From: Scandinavium ludwigii_A
GTDB taxonomy: Bacteria; Pseudomonadota; Gammaproteobacteria; Enterobacterales; Enterobacteriaceae
Direction of reading: 5' to 3'
Assembly (NCBI GenBank): GCA_050516505.1
Contig: CP191518.1
Coordinates: forward strand, 3,038,001-3,102,000
Length of the DNA stretch: 64,000 nucleotides
Numbering within the stretch: position 1 is the first letter of the stretch; each line of letters starts with the position of its first letter. Under the pieces are notes generated by a model. It searched no databases. It was given only the letters and a program-made list of their open reading frames with translations, and was not told the DNA's origin. This document shows, piece after piece, positions 60,036 through 64,000 of this stretch. The position numbers and the translations under genes are program-made.

Positions 60036-62402
60036 ATGAAAACGCTTAAACATTGGACATTCGAAAAACAATCCGCCCATCACGTTGAGCTGCTGGTCGA
60101 CGGGCAACACACCCTGAGCCTGTACATGCTGGAAGAAAATCTGTTCCGCGTGCTGCTCAAACGCCAGGGCAAACTGGCTCTCGATAAAACCTGGAGCATT
60201 GCGCCAGACCAGGACGTGCCGTGGGAAGGCCGCTCTCGTGAAGATATTTCCGGTTTCAGCCTGCCATCGTGGACGCTGGATAAACAGGCCGACAAACTGA
60301 CCATCAGCACCGCGCAGCTTCGCGTCACGGTTCATCAGCCGCTGTGGCTCGAGTGGCACTACCGCAATGACGCGGGCGAGTGGCAGTATCTGACCGGCGA
60401 CCGTCCGACCAGCGCATATCTGGTGAACGCCCACGGCGATGGCGTGGCCCACTATCTGAAACGTCAGAAAGACGAGCGCTTTTACGGCCTCGGCGAAAAA
60501 GCGGGTGATTTGCAGCGCACCGGCAAACGTTTTGAAATGCGCAACCTCGATGCGATGGGCTATAACGCCGCCAGCACCGACCCGCTTTACAAACATATTC
60601 CGTTCACCATCACCCGTCGGGATGATGTGAGTGTCGGCCTGTTCTACGACAATCTGAGCAGCAGCTGGCTTGATCTCGGTAACGAGCTCGATAACTACCA
60701 CACCGCGTACCGCCGCTGGCAGGCCGAAGCGGGTGATATCGACTATTACCTGTTCACCGGCAAACGCGTGCTGGATATCACCAAAGCCTTCGTGCGCCTG
60801 ACCGGGAAAACGCTGTTTGGCCCGAAATGGAGCCTGGGCTACAGTGGCTCGACCATGCATTACACCGATGCGCCGGACGCGCAAAACCAGCTGATGAACT
60901 TTATCCGTCTGTGCGACGAACACGCGATTCCGTGCGATTCCTTCCAGCTGTCGTCCGGCTATACCTCGATCAACGGCAAGCGCTACGTGTTTAACTGGAA
61001 TGACGACAAAGTGCCACAGCCGAAAGTGATGAGCCAGGCGTTCCACGACGCAGGTCTGAAGCTGGCGGCCAACATCAAGCCGTGCCTGTTGCAGGATCAC
61101 CCGCGCTATAACGAGGTGGCGGAAAAAGGGTTGTTCGTGCGGGACTCTGATGCCAACGCGCCAGAACGTTCGGTGTTCTGGGACGACGAAGGCTCGCACC
61201 TCGATTTCACCAACCCGGCGACCGTCGCCTGGTGGCAGGATGGCGTCACCCGCCAGCTGCTGGAAATGGGCATCGACTCGACCTGGAATGATAATAACGA
61301 ATACGAAGTGTGGGACGGCGAAGCCCGCTGCCACGGCTTTGGGAAGGAAATAGCCATCAAGCACGTGCGGCCGGTAATGCCGCTGCTGATGATGCGCGCC
61401 TCGATGGAAGCGCAGCAGCGTTTCGCGCCGGAAAAACGTCCGTACCTGATTTCCCGCTCCGGCTGCGCCGGGATGCAACGCTACGTGCAAACCTGGAGCG
61501 GTGATAACCGCACCAACTGGCAGACGCTGCGCTACAACACCCGCATGGGCGTGGGCATGAGCCTGTCTGGCCTGTTTAACGTCGGTCACGATGTCGGTGG
61601 TTTCTCGGGCGATAAGCCTGACGCCGAGCTGTTCGTGCGCTGGGTGCAAAACGGTGTGATGCATCCGCGCTTTACCATTCACTCGTGGAATGACGACCAG
61701 ACCGTCAACGAACCGTGGATGTATCCGGGCGTTACTCCGGCAATCCGTGGCGCGATCGAACTGCGCTACCGTCTGCTGCCGTATCTCTACACCCTGCTGT
61801 GGCAGGCGCACGCCGACGACGAGCCGATGTTACGCCCGACGTTCCTCGATCACGAGCATGATGCGCAGACCTTCGAAGAGTGCGATGACTTTATGCTGGG
61901 CCTCGACCTGCTGGTTGCCAGTGTGGTGGAACAAGGTCAGCGCCAGCGTGCGCTCTGGCTACCGGACAACGAAACTGGCTGGTACGATTTCTACACTGGC
62001 GAGTGGTTCTCCGGCGGTCAGCAGATTATCGTCGATGCGCCGCTGGAAAAACTGCCGCTGTTGGTACGCGCGGGTGCTGGTTTACCGCTGAGCGATCGCA
62101 TTAAGCACGTTAAGCCCGAAAACGACACCCATCGCGAACTGAAACTGTTCCCGTTGAAAGGTGTGGGCCGTGACCGCGGTATGCTGTTTGAAGATGACGG
62201 CGAAACCTGGGGCTACAAAGAGGGCAACGCGCTGTGGCTGGAGTGGGATATGGAGTGCGCGGCCAGCACCATCAATCTGACCTTCAACCCGCGCGGGGAT
62301 TACCGCCCGGCATGGAAAGTCTTGCAGGTGATGTTACCTGCGGGCGAAAAGCGTCAGCTGCTGATTAACGGCGAAACCGCCAGCGAGTGGCGTCTGAGGT
62401 AA
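60036..62402 (+). CDS. Glycoside hydrolase family 31 enzyme (alpha-glycosidase type)
   Basis: The 788-aa cytoplasmic enzyme has no signal peptide. It has an N-terminal beta-sandwich (1-250), a TIM barrel (about 270-610) and C-terminal beta domains. The predicted nucleophile is D419 in STWNDNNE and the acid/base D490 in WSGDNRTNW, both at GH31 positions. WNDNNE differs from the WxDMNE of common alpha-glucosidases. Its specificity (alpha-glucoside, alpha-xyloside or other) is not readable. ATG 60036 is chosen. It is in an operon with the MFS gene. Confidence 0.9.
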   Translation: MKTLKHWTFEKQSAHHVELLVDGQHTLSLYMLEENLFRVLLKRQGKLALDKTWSIAPDQDVPWEGRSREDISGFSLPSWTLDKQADKLTISTAQLRVTVHQPLWLEWHYRNDAGEWQYLTGDRPTSAYLVNAHGDGVAHYLKRQKDERFYGLGEKAGDLQRTGKRFEMRNLDAMGYNAASTDPLYKHIPFTITRRDDVSVGLFYDNLSSSWLDLGNELDNYHTAYRRWQAEAGDIDYYLFTGKRVLDITKAFVRLTGKTLFGPKWSLGYSGSTMHYTDAPDAQNQLMNFIRLCDEHAIPCDSFQLSSGYTSINGKRYVFNWNDDKVPQPKVMSQAFHDAGLKLAANIKPCLLQDHPRYNEVAEKGLFVRDSDANAPERSVFWDDEGSHLDFTNPATVAWWQDGVTRQLLEMGIDSTWNDNNEYEVWDGEARCHGFGKEIAIKHVRPVMPLLMMRASMEAQQRFAPEKRPYLISRSGCAGMQRYVQTWSGDNRTNWQTLRYNTRMGVGMSLSGLFNVGHDVGGFSGDKPDAELFVRWVQNGVMHPRFTIHSWNDDQTVNEPWMYPGVTPAIRGAIELRYRLLPYLYTLLWQAHADDEPMLRPTFLDHEHDAQTFEECDDFMLGLDLLVASVVEQGQRQRALWLPDNETGWYDFYTGEWFSGGQQIIVDAPLEKLPLLVRAGAGLPLSDRIKHVKPENDTHRELKLFPLKGVGRDRGMLFEDDGETWGYKEGNALWLEWDMECAASTINLTFNPRGDYRPAWKVLQVMLPAGEKRQLLINGETASEWRLR

Positions 62403-62429
62403 GCGTTGCGAGGACGTTAAGGAGAAAAT

Positions 62430-62454
62430 ACCCCGGCGACAGGCGCGCCGGGGT
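62430..62454 (-). terminator. Terminator of ybiT
   Basis: ACCCCGGCG pairs perfectly with CGCCGGGGT (nine bp). On the minus strand it is followed by ATTTTCT. It may also slow plus-strand transcription leaving the GH31 gene. Confidence 0.65.
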
Positions 62455-62463
62455 GACAGACGC

Positions 62464-63999
62464 TTAGTCGTCGATACCTTTGCTGCGCAGGTAATCTTCG
62501 TAGTTGCCGCTGAAATCAATCACGCGCTCTGGCGTAATTTCGATAACGCGGGTCGCCAGTGAAGAGACGAATTCACGGTCATGGGAAACGAAAATCAGGG
62601 TGCCCTGATACATTTCCAGCGCCATGTTCAGCGATTCAATGGATTCCATATCCAGGTGGTTGGTAGGTTCATCCATCACCAGAATGTTGGGTTTTTCCAT
62701 CATCAGCTTACCGAACAGCATACGACCTTTCTCACCACCGGAGAGCACTTTCGCCGGCTTTTTGATGTCGTCCTGGCTGAACAGCAAACGACCAAGGAAG
62801 CTGCGTACAACCTGCTCGTCGTCGCCTTCCTGCTTCCACTGACTCATCCAGTCGAACACGCTGAGATCGTTTTCGAACTCGTATTCGTGATCCTGGGCGT
62901 AGTAACCAATTTTGGCGTTTTCAGACCACTTCACGGTACCGCTTTCCGGCGTTAAATCACCGACCAGGGTTTTCAGCAGGGTAGATTTACCCACGCCGTT
63001 GGTCCCGAGGATAGCCAGCTTCTCGCCGACTTCCATCAGCAGTTTGACGTTTTTGAACAGCGGGCCGTTATCGAAGCCTTTGGTCAGGTTTTCCACTTCC
63101 AGTGCGTTACGGAACAGTTTCTTGTCCTGCTCGAAGCGCATGAACGGGTTCTGACGGCTGGACGCTTTCACTTCGTCCAGTTTGATTTTATCAATCTGGC
63201 GGGCACGAGACGTTGCCTGACGAGATTTGGAGGCGTTAGCGCTGAAGCGGCTGACGAAGGATTGCAGGTCAGCAATCTGTGCCTTTTTCTTGGCGTTGTC
63301 AGACAGCAGACGCTCACGCGCCTGGGTTGCCGCAGTCATGTACTCATCGTAGTTGCCCGAGTAAACGCGCAGCTCGCCGTAGTCCAGATCCGCCATGTGC
63401 GTACACACCATGTTCAAGAAGTGACGGTCGTGCGAGATGATGATCATGGTGCTGTTGCGCTCGTTGAGCACGCTTTCCAGCCAGCGAATGGTGTCGATGT
63501 CCAGGTTGTTCGTCGGTTCATCGAGCAGCAGAATGTCTGGGTTTGCAAACAGCGCCTGCGCCAATAACACACGTAGCTTCCAGCCTGGTGCGACTTCGCT
63601 CATCGGGCCGTAATGCTGTTCCAGTGGAATGCCAACGCCGAGAAGCAGTTCACCGGCGCGCGATTCCGCGGTGTAGCCGTCCATTTCGCCGTAGGTGACT
63701 TCGAGGTCGGCCACTTTATAACCGTCTTCTTCGGTCATTTCAGCGAGGCCGTAAATACGATCGCGTTCTTGCTTCACTTCCCACAGTTCAGCGTGACCCA
63801 TAATAACGGTATCAAGCACGGTGAACTCTTCGAAGGCGAACTGATCCTGACGCAACTTACCGATGCGTTCGTTCGGATCGAGCGAAACGTTGCCGAGGGT
63901 CGGATCTAAGTCGCCCCCCAAAATTTTCATGAAGGTGGATTTACCGCTTCCGTTAGCGCCAATCAGGCCGTAACGGTTGCCGCCGCCAAATTTGACGGA
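62464..63999 (-). CDS. ybiT: ABC-F family ATPase YbiT, N-terminus cut by window edge
   Basis: 512 codons are visible of a protein that is 530 aa in E. coli; the frame is open to the right edge. Two ABC domains are present: Walker A GANGSGKST (near the edge) and GTNGVGKST, signatures PGWKLRVLLAQAL and LSGGEKGRMLFGKL, and Walker B ILLLDEPTNNLD and ILVMDEPTNHLD. A charged helical linker (ARERLLSDNAKKKAQIADLQSFVSRFSANASKSRQ) joins them. There are no membrane domains. ABC-F proteins act on ribosomes in translation; YbiT's exact role is less clear than that of its paralog EttA. Confidence 0.95.
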   Translation of the reverse strand, partial: SVKFGGGNRYGLIGANGSGKSTFMKILGGDLDPTLGNVSLDPNERIGKLRQDQFAFEEFTVLDTVIMGHAELWEVKQERDRIYGLAEMTEEDGYKVADLEVTYGEMDGYTAESRAGELLLGVGIPLEQHYGPMSEVAPGWKLRVLLAQALFANPDILLLDEPTNNLDIDTIRWLESVLNERNSTMIIISHDRHFLNMVCTHMADLDYGELRVYSGNYDEYMTAATQARERLLSDNAKKKAQIADLQSFVSRFSANASKSRQATSRARQIDKIKLDEVKASSRQNPFMRFEQDKKLFRNALEVENLTKGFDNGPLFKNVKLLMEVGEKLAILGTNGVGKSTLLKTLVGDLTPESGTVKWSENAKIGYYAQDHEYEFENDLSVFDWMSQWKQEGDDEQVVRSFLGRLLFSQDDIKKPAKVLSGGEKGRMLFGKLMMEKPNILVMDEPTNHLDMESIESLNMALEMYQGTLIFVSHDREFVSSLATRVIEITPERVIDFSGNYEDYLRSKGIDD

Positions 64000-64000
64000 G

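Noticed and set aside
59730..61811. 693-codon open frame on the minus strand opposite the GH31 gene and the end of the MFS gene
   Set aside because: It is antisense to two genes with clear families, has no recognisable domain, is rich in Arg/His/Val/Gln as expected from shadow frames in GC-rich genes, and spans the MFS/GH31 boundary.

Overview
The window is chromosomal DNA from an enterobacterium (Enterobacteriaceae, close to Enterobacter, Lelliottia, Citrobacter or Klebsiella; the species cannot be fixed by eye). Almost every gene has a clear Escherichia coli counterpart, and the order matches, in reverse, the E. coli stretch from ybiT to lysO (ybjE). No rRNA, tRNA, insertion sequence, prophage or CRISPR array is visible. 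lysO is cut by the left edge and ybiT by the right edge.

Layout, left to right. 1-10.6 kb: lysO, the nitrosative-stress pair hcp-hcr, poxB-ltaE-ybjT-ybjS, then amiD/ybjQ and lipoprotein ybjP. 10.8-14.7 kb: arginine importer artPIQM and artJ, with ArgR-like boxes. 14.7-18.8 kb: an islet not found at this place in E. coli, holding a two-component system divergent from an operon for a four-helix b-type cytochrome, a YedY-like molybdenum enzyme with a twin-arginine/lipobox leader, and a methionine-rich MXKDX-repeat exported peptide. 18.8-28.5 kb: rlmC, ybjO, putrescine importer potFGHI, ybjN-rimK-nfsA-ybjC, grxA, ybjM. 28.7-36 kb: ybjL, the small RNA RybB, an inserted sigma-S-type SDR gene and a VOC gene, rcdA/ybjJ-ybjI, mdfA. 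36-42 kb: ybjG, deoR, dacC, gstB, yliI, bssR, a small secreted protein. 42-50.5 kb: glutathione importer gsiABCD with iaaA, then moeA-moeB. 50.5-57.3 kb: fsaA, glycyl-radical activase/enzyme pair ybiY-ybiW, phosphatase ybiV, DUF1479 gene ybiU. 57.3-62.4 kb: a second islet of LacI regulator, MFS transporter and GH31 glycosidase. 62.5 kb to the edge: ABC-F ATPase ybiT.

Compared with the E. coli order as I know it, three islets are inserted (artJ/rlmC, rybB/rcdA and ybiU/ybiT), while ybjH and the yliE-yliF-rimO block are absent from their usual places.

The most interesting unit is the 14.7-18.8 kb islet. Its parts parallel two known periplasmic methionine-sulfoxide repair systems: E. coli HprSR/MsrPQ, and the Azospira MrpX/YedY1/YedZ1 hypochlorite-scavenging system. 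However, it uses a cytochrome b561-like partner rather than YedZ and is apparently controlled by its own two-component system. A second observation is a near-palindromic 14-bp motif shared, in opposite orientations, by the ybiY-ybiW and ybiU promoters, with a weaker copy before ybiV. At ybiY it lies between a near-perfect FNR box and the -10 element.
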